Shown: positions 1-10,500 of the stretch, in pieces
Layout: each line of letters starts with the position of its first letter
Numbering within the stretch: the stretch's first letter is position 1
Source: Blakeslea trispora
Taxonomy: Eukaryota > Mucoromycota > Mucoromycetes > Mucorales > Choanephoraceae
Direction: 5' to 3'
NCBI GenBank assembly: GCA_025331445.1
Contig: JAIWNE010000019.1
Span: 124,001 to 188,000 of the forward strand
Length of the DNA: 64,000 bases
Translations under genes and position numbers: made by a program
Notes under the pieces: model-generated
Told to the model about the DNA's origin: nothing
Database searches by the model: none
Seen by the model: the letters and a program-made list of their open reading frames with translations, nothing else

Positions 1-769
1 TTCAAATTATTTCATTTCGCAGCAACATATAGAATAAGACAGCCAGTAATTGTTGCTGTAGACAATAAAATGCCAAATGGCTATCGAATTTGGCTATAAC
101 AATTCCAGCAAGAAATTACTTTGTATTTAAAGAGATTTTTTTTTAGTCTGCGTGCAGAGGTAAAAAAAATATATTTGAAACAAACAATTTCCATAAAGTT
201 TTTCGTTTATCAGTTTAAAGGTAGTGGATATTCATTAGACCTTAGAATAAGAATGACCTATTGTTTCAAAACTCTACAAATCACAAGACTTACAAGCTCT
301 AATTCCGGCTCTTTAGCTGAACACAAGGCTTTTGCGACACCTGCTTTTTTTGTTCTCTTTTTTTTCTCTCTTTTGCATTTACTAATTTTTCTTGTTTCTG
401 CACTATATATGTCTATTGTTTCAGATCGACCTTGTCTTTGTTTTGCCATTTGATGGTTACAGATCAACTCTTTATGCCAAAGGTAGTTTTGACCCTATAT
501 GGAGATATCTCTAAAATAGATTTTCTTTTCGGAAAATGCAATTAAAGAGCAAGTGCGACACAGATTAAATTTCAAAGCACGATAGTCTTTTCCTAATAAT
601 TTTTGTCCTTCTCTCACCTTTTTTTTTTCTTTCTCTATTTTTCCTTTTTTTCTTTTTCTTGCTTACTTTTTCCCAACTTGTTTATTCCATATTTATACAT
701 TCATAGAGCCAGAGGAAGAAAAGAAAATAATATCATTCGGCTTTGACAATTATTTTTTTTAAAGAAATC
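1..769. other. Gene-free left edge
   Basis: AT-rich DNA with long T and pyrimidine runs, especially 600-670 just before the kinase gene. An open frame at 121-453 has no ATG start, is very rich in Phe, Leu and Ser from T-runs and resembles nothing I know. I treat the stretch as upstream and promoter DNA of the kinase gene. Confidence 0.5.
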
Positions 770-2336
770 ATGGGCGCTACATGTTGTAAGGAACAAGATG
801 AGATAGATTTCAATCAAGGTACAGGACTATTTCTATCATATGCAAATGAATATACACATATGCATCGCATACATTTTTCTCATTCATTCTATTAGGACCT
901 GAACTAGCTCACTTTCAGTTACTCAAAATCATTGGTCAAGGTGTTTTTGGCAAAGTCCGAATTATTCAGCACAAAAGAACAAAGAAACAGTATGCTTTAA
1001 AGTATATTGACAAATCCATCTGCATCCGTCAAAAAGCGATAAGCAACGTCATTTTGGAGCGCAACATATTAGAGCATATTGAATACCCATTCATTGCTAA
1101 TCTGCGCTATGCCTTTCAGGACGATGAAACGCTTTTCATGGCCCTAGACTTGATGTTAGGTGGCGATTTACGTTTTCACCTCAATCAACAGCTCACCTGT
1201 CACGAACTTCAAGTACGACATCATGTTGCTTGTATCGCTCTTTCATTGAACTACTTACATAAAAGAAGAATTGCCCATCGAGATATAAAGCCCGAAAATA
1301 TTTTGTTGGATCAGAAAGGGTATGCTCACCTCAGTGATTTCAATATTGCTATTCAATTCGATCCCGGTCAGCCCTTGTTGTGGTCTATGGCTGGTACAAT
1401 GGCTTATATGGCTCCAGAAATGCTCGCTAGAAAAGGGTATTCTACTCATGTGGACTGGTGGAGTTTAGGTGTTGTTACCTTTGAGCTTCTGTTTGGCAAG
1501 GTAAGGTTCATTTTGAGTATCACATCTCCAACTGTTTTTCTAATTTGGCTTTCTCATTTAAACAATCAATCAGCGTCCCTTCACAGCACCATCAAAAGAA
1601 TCATTAATTCATGCCATTTTACATGATCCGTTTATACTTCCACAAAACGCTCACGAGCTTGTGTCAAAAGAATGCATTGATGTCATTACCGGTGTATGTA
1701 ACAATTTGGCACATTCATGATTTTTTTTTTTCTTTTAGCTAAATTGTTTTTTTTTCTCTCTTTTTCTAGTTGCTGGACAAATCACCTTTTCATAGATTGG
1801 GATGTAGCTCAGATGGCTTTGAAGAGTTCAAGTCACATCCTTGGTTTCGAGGTTTAGATTGGGATTTGTTAGAACACAAGCAGCTGACTCCACCTATTCG
1901 ACCTGACGTACGTACACTATCTCCTCTCAGAAACTATCTATGTGACATGAAACCTTATTTCTTACATGTTTTCTATTATATGCCAATTTAGAAAAAGAAC
2001 AGCAAGCTTCGCATGATGAGTTATACAGAGTTTCAGGAAGATGGCCTCAAGTCACATAAGCGAACTTCGGCTATCAGAACGAGCTATGATAACGATAGCA
2101 GCCCTGTAACTATGGAAGCCAGATACCGGATGAAACTGGAAGATGAATTCCTAAATTATGATTTTACTCAACATCAAATGGCAGAGCAGGAAGGAGGTCA
2201 TTTTAGTAGCTTTTTGGAACAGAGAAGAAATTCGCTCAAAAGACAATATGACCGTTTCAAGCGCAGATCACAATCCAGCTATCATGATTTTACCATTACT
2301 CCCGCCACATCTGCTGCATCTATTGACACCAACTAA
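770..2336 (+). CDS. YANK/STK32-like Ser/Thr protein kinase
   Basis: Exons 770-818, 896-1500, 1574-1693, 1770-1907 and 1992-2336 join in frame to 418 residues. A complete AGC-like kinase domain is visible: glycine loop GQGVFGKV near residue 30, ATP-binding Lys52 in YALKYI, HRDIKPEN with catalytic Asp146, and APE. The metal-binding motif is DFN (Asp164) rather than DFG. DFN, LLGGDLR-like hinge residues and the C-terminal tail are the signature of the YANK (STK32) family, whose substrates are poorly known. The N-terminus MGATCC carries a Gly2 and two cysteines, as in myristoylated and palmitoylated proteins, so membrane attachment is likely (inference). The start is the only ATG that gives this context and joins to exon 2. 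The tail after residue 310 is basic and serine-rich. Confidence 0.9.
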
Positions 2337-3171
2337 TCACTTATGTATGTATAGTAATTCCAACTTTTTTCTACGCTTTTTATTTTCATATTTCTTTTTC
2401 TATATTCTATTTCATGTGTCTTCCTGTGTCTTCCTGTGTGTATGTTTTCCTTGCTATGTTTTTCCTCTTTTTCTTTCTTCTATTCTTTCTCTAGTTATTT
2501 TCCTTTTTATATAATCCTTGATATGCCCATTTCTCTTTTTTGCTTATTTACTCAAGTATATAGCTGTATATATAGTAACAGTAATAAAAAATAACAATGT
2601 ATATAGTTTTATTTAAAAACAAAAAGGCAAGCTCATTGTTTAAATATTGTGCACCGTAACTCTGTAGCAGTACTACTTTCCTTATTTGTGACTGATCTAG
2701 AATGCTGAGAGCATCTAATTCTTTTTTTTTTTGTGCGGGGCTGAAAATCAAATTGTCACTGGTACTATATTTTTGAGTACCTCTATCTAGATGAATCAGG
2801 TATCCAACGAGAGAGTATAATCATGCAATGTAATATAATATTCTGTTGTTTTTGCTCTACTTCATAGCAATGCTAAAAATTTGACCTCTCGAAATTCTTA
2901 TCAAGCACTATCGAATCAAGGCAGGGGATAAAATATAGGTTGATTACGTTCTTGTATAACTCTGCTTGGATTATTCTTTTTTTTTTTACTTGAAAGCAAG
3001 ACATACCGTTTTATATCAGGGTAATTCTGATTGATAAGATAGGGTCTTGGTATGCGATAGTTTTTGGAAATATAGAAAAAAAGTTGAAAGGGTTAAGCTT
3101 TGTCATTTGCAAAACTCTAGAAGAATGTCAGTAAATTGGCGTAGCCAGAACCTTTTGTATCAATAAGTTTT
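2337..3171. other. Intergenic, kinase 3' side to transposon
   Basis: Pyrimidine-rich 3' flank of the kinase gene followed by AT-rich DNA. No gene, RNA gene or convincing repeat was seen. A 67-codon minus-strand frame at 2548-2751 is unsupported. The last bases, up to 3171, flank the Mutator-like element. Confidence 0.5.
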
Positions 3172-3262
3172 GGTAAACACTCCGTCCACTCCAATGTCCA
3201 CTCCCTTCAGACACCCCACTCATTTTTTTTCTTTTGTCCACTCCCTCCAGACACCCCACTTT
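3172..3262 (+). repeat. Left terminal inverted repeat of the MULE
   Basis: Starts GGTAAACACTCCGTCC. These 91 bases equal the reverse complement of 7115-7205 without a mismatch, and the match stops at 3263/7114. The outside bases (3171 and 7206) also differ, so the limits are clear. Confidence 0.92.
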
Positions 3263-3292
3263 TGTTTTGTCCACTCCCTAGAGACACTCCAT
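3196..3292 (+). repeat. Subterminal tandem repeats in the MULE left end
   Basis: Three degenerate copies of a unit starting GTCCACTCCCT and ending ACACCCCACT lie at 3196-3220, 3236-3260 and 3269-3291, separated by T-rich spacers. The right end has only the first two, inverted. Such repeats are often transposase-binding sites in MULEs; that role is an inference here. Confidence 0.75.
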
Positions 3293-3666
3293 CTTTTTTT
3301 AGTAATTCTCTGTTTAATCCTGATAGTATTGACCCCCCATTGTTTACTTTTGAAGTCCAATCTGGTAGTTTTGAGTTCACTTCTTGAAAAGGAAAAAGCA
3401 TAGTAATCCAGGAGAAAGCTTTATAGAAACTTGAAAAGATTAACATATGCTCTTATAACTGTGCATTTTATCTATTTATTCTTGTACCGAGAGATTATTC
3501 TGATTGAATCAAAAAATAAATAGAAAAGGGGATGTATATTGTATCTTTTTTATTTCTCTTTGTTGGCTCTCAATGGTCATGTCAACTCTAAACATTAACT
3601 CATCAGAAAATAGACATATTTTGACACCAACTGTAAAAAAAACTTTTTCTTCCCTCTACTAACAAA

Positions 3667-6600
3667 ATGACCCAAGATATTCAAACTCATTCAACTTTCT
3701 TCAACACGATTGTAAGCAAGAAATACAGCAACAAAAGCGAAATCTACGATGATATTCGTCGATTCGGAAAGGAATTCAACGTTGTCATGAGTATCAAGAC
3801 ATCCAAGCCAACAGCCATCAACTACATATGTAAGCATGGTGGCAAGAAGCGCATCAGATCCGACAGAAATGATCCCTTTAAAGATACCAAAAGCCAGAAA
3901 ATGCTTTGCGGTGTTTTCATCAACTTTCGTTTTGATGCAATGATTCAGAAATGGATTGTCAGCAACTCTCAAGGTCAGCACAATCACAGTATCTCAGAAG
4001 ACCCAACCAACTACAGCATCAACAGAAAAATGTCTGCTGAACTTGAAGAGAAGATTTATGGCTACTTCAAGACTGGAATGAATGCTAGCAGCGTTTATCA
4101 AAACTTGATTTCTGATAAAGTGTTCAACGTCACTAAAAAAGATTTAGAAAATCTTCAGTATCGCTACTTCAACACCCAGCGTAGTAAGATGATGTATGAA
4201 TATGTCATCGGCCTACAGAACAAAGGATACGAAGTATTCTACAACGTTGACAATGACAAAAGAATCAGTGGTGTTTTCTTTGCACTTAAGTCAAACATTG
4301 AGCGTGCTAAGAATATGCCTGAAAACTTGGTCATTGATGCTACTTACAAGATCAATGCTCACAAGTTGACATTTGTCAACATTGTTGGCACTAGTAGTGT
4401 CGAAGGCATTAAGCCTAATACCCTCGTAACTTTTGAGGTTGCTGGTGCATTTATCAGCGAAGAGGACAACACCCAGTACAAATGGGTGCTTGACTGCCTC
4501 AAAAAAATCACTTGGCCTGAAGAGAACCAAGGACCTCAGACGATTACCACCGACAATGAGCAAGCATTGAAAAATGCCATTTCCAGTGTCTTTCCTCAAA
4601 CACATAACATTTTATGTTATGTGCATATGCATATGCAAAAAAGACTTGAGGCGAAGCTAATGGAGTGTGTTGTTGAAAAAGACAAAGACCGAAGAGATCG
4701 CATTCGACAAGAGATCCAGATGCGATATCAAGAAGTTGCATTGAAAGCGATTACTCGTGAAGAAATGGTAGTTGCAGTTCGCTCGCTGAAGGAACTTTTT
4801 GTCAATCAGCCAGATATTTTTTCTGAGGGAGAAAAGGTAAGCGATCAGTAAATAAGCTGAATGATGTCTAAACGAGGTTTTGAACATTTAAAAAAAAACC
4901 TGAAGCAGCTTGATGACGGCAGCCAAGCTCCATTGGTTTATGTGAGTGAAGACGGCAAGAAAAAAGCAATTGATTTCATTGAAAGGTAAATCTACTTTCT
5001 ATCAAGTTAAAGTCACTAACTTTGATTTAAATAGCAAAATGGAAGAAGCTGAAAAATGGACAGCCTTCCATACTTACAAACTTCCTCATTTTGGAAACCG
5101 CTCTTCAAACAGAGTAGAAGGCAGCCACTCTTCTTTAAAGAGATTTATTAAGTCTTCATCTGGTACTATTGTGATGGTCACTGAAAAAATTGATCAATGG
5201 TACAGACAAAGGGTACCTATTTTTAATCTGCTGGCAATGCTTTCTTTAAACTAATTCATTACATTTAGGCAAGAGAAGCTGAAAGCAAGAAAGGCCGAGA
5301 AATGTTCTCGTACAGAGGATATTACTGTCAGGAAGAAGACCTGTTTAAGATGTTGCTCCCTTTGGTCCAAAAGGTTCATTCCTTTGCTATTGGGAAAGTT
5401 TTTAACGAACTCGTTAAAATTCGTTCAGCTGAGACCCCAATCAGCTATAAAGCTTGCTTGTGCTCGGTTAGGTTGCAATATAACCTTCCTTGCAAGCACA
5501 TTTTGAGCTTGGAAAAAAAACCAAGTTCCTTTAAGTATGTTTCCGCGTAGATGGCGATTCAACTTTGATGAAGGTGAAGAAGGTAAGTTTATATCTACAA
5601 ATGTATAAATATGTATCTAATATCTTTTAGATTATTTTGCTTCCAAAATGCATACACAAGATGACTTGGAAGAATTAGAAGATGAGATTTGTTTGAAGAC
5701 GAAAGGTAAATGAAGACTGACGCATAATAACAATACAAGATAACACTTTTTTATTAGAAGCAATTGTTGATGAAGATGAAGAAATGTGGCTAACAGATGA
5801 AGAGAATGACGATGACGACTGTGCAGTTATTGATGCTACCAATGACAGTGACAGAGTCACTCGTAGTGATGAACCGAAGAAGGGATTCGTGGTCGGTGCT
5901 TCAAGAAAGGCCATCATCATGAACTTGGCTAACGAGCTCATTGATCTTCACAGTTCTTTGGAATCTATCCAAGATCAAAGAAGATTAGAAGAAAGTGTTG
6001 AAAAGTGCATGAGAAGCATTGAAGAAAGAAGAATCGAGAAGGTGCTTCCTCCTCGAAGAAAAGTCAGTGTTAGAGGACGACCAAAGAATACGAAAAGAAG
6101 AAAAACTCACTATGAGTTCTCTTTGGAAAAAGAAAAAGAAGAATTGAAAGAAGTCGCTAAACGAGAAAAAAAACAACAGGCGAAGAAAGATGAAGGTAAT
6201 GCTCAAATATAATCATTTCTATTCTAAAACTAAATAATAATTGCGCTTCAAAAATAGAAGCCAAGGGCAAGAAAAGAAAAGCCTCAGAGGCAAGCTATGG
6301 TAAAGATGATTTCGTTTACGAAAGCCCTTTACCTCAAACCAAGCGCTCGCGAGGCAATCTTCCGCCTTCAATCACTAGCATCCTCAGTCCATCAATCAAG
6401 GAATCCGAAGTTACTGATTACCTCAATCCCTTAGGGGATGGTAACTGTGGTTTTAGAGCAGTTGCCTTCTTGGTGGACAGAAGCGGCTCTAAATACGTGG
6501 ATGGGGACCAGTATCTGGAAGTCAGATCCAAAATGTTGAAGACTTTGGAAAACATCAAAGACAGTTACAGGAAGTACTTTCCAAACTTTGATGTTGAAAG

Positions 6601-7006
6601 ACTTCGGACAGTTGTTGCAACAGGGCTAGATAAGAAAGAAATGCCTGAGTGGTTCTACGGGCCTGACTGTGCTCAACTGGTTGCAGACACCTATTCTATT
6701 CCTGTTTGTATTTACCCTTCTGCTGAACAAGAGCATCCAGGAATTAATCCTGCTATCACCTACCTGCCATTAAATGTTCCCAAATCAAAATCCAAGCCTG
6801 TTGCCATTCATATCCAAAACGGTCATAATGTCCATTGGTATGCAATCAGGCTTGGTATTAACCAATCAAATCTCCCACCAGTATACAATTACTACCTCAG
6901 AATTGAGGGAAAACTTAAAGAATACGAAACATACTGGAACAAGTGGCGCCAGTTCCCTAAGCAACCAAAAAAATTAGAAGCGCCCACTTATATTTACTTA
7001 GAATAA
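3667..7006 (+). CDS. MULE transposase fused to OTU cysteine protease (one frameshift)
   Basis: Exons 3667-4836, 4909-4985, 5035-5212, 5269-5582, 5631-5705, 5758-6195 and 6258-7006. Order of domains: FAR1/WRKY-GCM1-like finger ending in HNH (about residues 30-110); MULE catalytic core with Asp224 (VIDATYK), Asp296 (TTDNEQ) and a CxxH at Cys317; NRVEGSH near the third acidic position; SWIM finger CxCx9CxH; a long acidic and basic linker; then an OTU domain with DGNCGFR (catalytic Cys) and HNVHWYA (catalytic His). One extra base in the A-run 5513-5520 breaks the frame, so translation as written stops at 5550, just after the SWIM finger; downstream the frame is open to 7006. Without the extra base the product would be about 999 residues. 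Either a recent inactivation, a sequencing error in a homopolymer, or a recoding site. The OTU domain may remove ubiquitin-like tags (inference). Confidence 0.82.
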
Positions 7007-7114
7007 AATTATAAAGATATCTTTCAGATTTACTAAGGCGTATTTGACATTTAAAAAAGATGGGGGGAGAGAAAAATAATTACTATCCTGACAAGAAATG
7101 TCAACAAGAAAAAG

Positions 7115-7205
7115 AAAGTGGGGTGTCTGGAGGGAGTGGACAAAAGAAAAAAAATGAGTGGGGTGTCTGAAGGGAGTGGACATTGGAGTGGACGGAGTGT
7201 TTACC
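7115..7205 (-). repeat. Right terminal inverted repeat of the MULE
   Basis: Perfect 91-bp inverted copy of 3172-3262, ending GGAGTGTTTACC at 7205. It lies 108 bp after the stop codon of the OTU domain. Confidence 0.92.
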
Positions 7206-7558
7206 TTACCCACAAGCAGGTTTTGTAAGTAATGAGAGCCAATCGTATTGTTCAAAGACCTCTTCACAATTCTTTTCATTCAATTGTATTTTATTTATAA
7301 TGTGCAAAAAGAAAAAAAGGTATAATCAAAGAAGCTTGATGTATTTTTTTTATAGCGAGAGAGGGGGGGGGATGTTCTCTACTTGATGTTCTTACTACAA
7401 ATACATACGACCATGCGCATGCGTATGAATGTTTATATGCAATAGTGAATATGTTGTACAGTCTTTCTTTCCTTAATTTTGATTAATTGATCTACGAAAG
7501 GAAACCTTAGTCTCTCAAGAAGCTATATGTGTGTGTATAATTCACTTTTTTTTTTTTT
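7206..7558. other. Intergenic between MULE and NOT1 3' end
   Basis: Flank of the transposon and 3' region of the minus-strand NOT1 gene. It contains a G-run near 7365-7371, a CATGCGCATGCG stretch near 7412 and a long T-run (7547-7560) directly beside the NOT1 stop codon. No gene recognised. Confidence 0.5.
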
Positions 7559-10500
7559 TTACCTTGAGACACTTTCAAATAACCTTTCAATGTCTGTTGC
7601 GCATCGAGTAAATGAGTGACTCCAAAAGCTATACCGAGGGTTCTTTATCAATTCTATAAATGTAATCAATAGGCCCCAAGGATGAGGTCGATTCACAATC
7701 AATCGTTCCAACAACACTCGAGTAATCTGTTCTTTTACAGTTTCCTTTTTGCTTTGTACAAACAGATAGAGCAAAACGCAGCTAAAGTAATGCGTATGAC
7801 TATTGGGATAACGCAATTGATTGGCAAGAGCACTCAGGAAGATGTAACGACCTATACAATTTGTAAGTAAAATGTTGGAGAACATGGCAATATGGGCTTT
7901 CCCTTTCTTTCTTACCTTCAGAATCCAATTCTGATAACAAATGCTGATATACATCAATGGCAGGTCCTTGATGGACAGGCGTACCTTTAGCTACAGTCAG
8001 TATACCAAGATGAAGTACAATAGCATTGATCACTGATGCATTCATGCTGTTCTTGCGAACCTGCTGACTCAATATCTCCTTCAATGCACGAGCGTCTGAC
8101 TTCTCAATGCAATCATCCAATTCATGTTTGAGGCCTGCTTCTTCAAGTTTACTTGAATAATTGGACAAAATACGGGGAGGTTGGTGGATTTCAGGTAATA
8201 GGTCAACCTTGAGATTGGGTGTGAAAGGATCAGGAAGACGCATGTTACGAGGAAATGCACTCAACACAAGATTACGCATCTGTATGCATGTCGCTGGAAT
8301 GGTATCGCAGAAGCTATAATGATAATCACAAAGGAATTCGGGAAAATCGTGTAAAAGGATGAGTAACATGCGAAGGGCACCTCTGTAAAGCATATGTGTT
8401 GTGTCTCGAAGCTCTGTTCTTGAAAGATAAGGCGAAAGAAACTTGAAGAGACAGACAACTAATCTTTGAAACATGGCCCATTCCTAATAAAAGAAAAGAG
8501 TGAGATTTATCTTGGTAAGTGTAATAACCATTACCTTTTGATTCTCTGCCATAAGCAACTGAGGCATAAAGAAACGGTGTGAAACAAGCTGTAGCCAAGC
8601 AAATACAAAGCCCGGGAAATAACTGGGCTGCAATGTATAGAGAGTGTCACTGAAACAACTCAACAATGATATATACTGCTTTTGTAATTGCTGTTCCATC
8701 AGATGAAGATCATTCAAGATGCTTGTCAACAATCTCAAGAATGGTCTTTGGTCAAATAAGGAACCACGCATTTCATGATGCTGAGCAATATGTAGGACTG
8801 TGACCGATAAGGCTCGTTTGAGATGGGTCGGTTGGCCCTCAATTTGAACTAGGGTAACAATGAGCTTTGAGAGAGCATCTATTGGTTGATAAACTACATT
8901 GGGTGCCGACTGAGCTGGGAGCATCTTGAGCTTGAGAGCATGCTCAATCGATACCTCAATAGCCACACGGAAGAACAAAAAGGATCCATCTTCTGACTTG
9001 AAAACAGATTGTTGTAATAGTTGAGTAGCAAACGCAAGGATCGTCTTTTCAGTTGTGGCTGGGTGTTGATGGATGTGAACCCACTCAGCAAAATAGAACT
9101 GTAGTTGGTCTCGCATGTTTGATTCTTTGGAGTTGCCAACTGCATCCTTCGGAGGTCGTTGCAATTGTTGTTGGGATATTGGTATATTAGTCAAATCATC
9201 AAACAGGGATGCTACGGATGGATAGGATGTCTTTAAGCGGTTTAATGCTTGTAGAGAAGAGACGAATTCTTGTCGGGTAGCCAAAGGATAATCGCTCAAG
9301 AGACAGGCACGAATCAAACTGACGGTGAACTCTATCACGCTGATCCTTCCACTATCAATAAGAACAGACAATTCTCGATCTTGTTCTGGTAAATGAATCA
9401 GTCCTGCCTTGATAAGTGCTACTGTGACAGGCACATTGTATTTACGCTCATCGTCTGCATGATTCAGCCAGGAAGTGACTAATGTACCAACATTAGGGGA
9501 TACTTCGCACAGGTGCTCCAAGAGGGCAACATAAAGCTCTATGGCCAATTGTCTTTCACTTCTGTAAAGCAACTGGACCACTCTCTGAGCAAACATTCTG
9601 GCAACTTCCGCTTTATCGTAACTTGACAAAGCAAGTACAGAGATTTGTCGAACAAGGTTACGTATTTCACTTTGCTGAGGTAAAGCGGTAATCGAGTTGA
9701 TGTTCGTTTGACTGATGAGCTTTTCAAGTTCAGCAATCGATTGAGCAAAGTGTTCCATAATGATATGTGCATTTGAGAGTGGTGGTTGCACTGAGATAGG
9801 TAAAGACTCAAATGCAGCAGCAGGTGATCCATAACTAGGATAATCCATTCTTGCGTTTGCCCTGTCAACAGACAAAGGTCCGTTTGGAAAGCTTGCGTTG
9901 GCGGCGTTATTGATGGAAGCAATAGCAGGTTGCGTCGGCTGAGTAGCCACTGTAGTATTGTTTGGTGCTACACGCGAAATACGTGCAAAATCTTCATAGA
10001 CACTGAGTTGAGCAGGCTGTAGACCGCTTGGCTTGGGACGTAAAGGTTGAGGCAAGGAATTTGGAAACCTAGAAAACTGGTATGTCTCGATATCAATGAA
10101 AGGTTGGTTAGGACGTTGCTCGCGATGCTTCTTGCGAGTGACAAAGGAAGTAGTAAGTGCCTCATCAATCTCAGCTGTTGCTTTTTCCATGGCAGCTTTC
10201 TCGATCAAGGTACACATTGTATCCAAATTATCAGCGATAGTCAGGATAATTGCTTGTTCGGCCATGGAATCATTCAAGCCATGAGCTACAAAAATGGCTC
10301 TCAAGTTGGCTACCATACTCAAACGAAGCGGCTCTTTGCTGGTTACCATGGCCAAACTTGCAGCCAAATTCTGTACCATCAAATGAGCGGCCTTTCGCAT
10401 TTTGTTCTCATCCATTTCAGTCACAAAATCTTTGCTAACTAGATTGCGAGTAGACACAACGGCAATGGCAACTGCACGCTCGACAACAGGACCAATAAAT

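Larger units (their letters stand above)
3172..7205 (+). mobile_element. Mutator-like (MULE) DNA transposon with transposase-OTU fusion
   Basis: A 4,034-bp element bounded by inverted repeats that are identical over 91 bp (3172-3262 and 7115-7205). It carries one gene, on the plus strand, that fills most of the interior: a FAR1-type transposase joined to an OTU protease domain. Long perfect terminal repeats, a MULE-type transposase and a SWIM finger together define a Mutator-like element. Identity of the two ends suggests recent movement, but the gene carries a one-base frameshift and I see no clear 8-11 bp target duplication in the flanks. It sits between the kinase gene and the convergent end of NOT1. 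Confidence 0.88.

Noticed and set aside
3170..3403. Plus-strand frame and its near-identical minus-strand twin at 6998-7279
   Set aside because: The shared peptide is only the translation of the transposon's inverted repeats; there is no gene.
6470..7006. OTU domain as a separate small gene
   Set aside because: The frame is open far upstream of the first Met and joins the transposase linker by in-phase introns, so a fusion is the better model.
7715..7760. Whole-window check for CRISPR arrays, operons and ribosome-binding sites
   Set aside because: Spliced eukaryotic genes throughout; no regularly spaced repeats with unique spacers were found.
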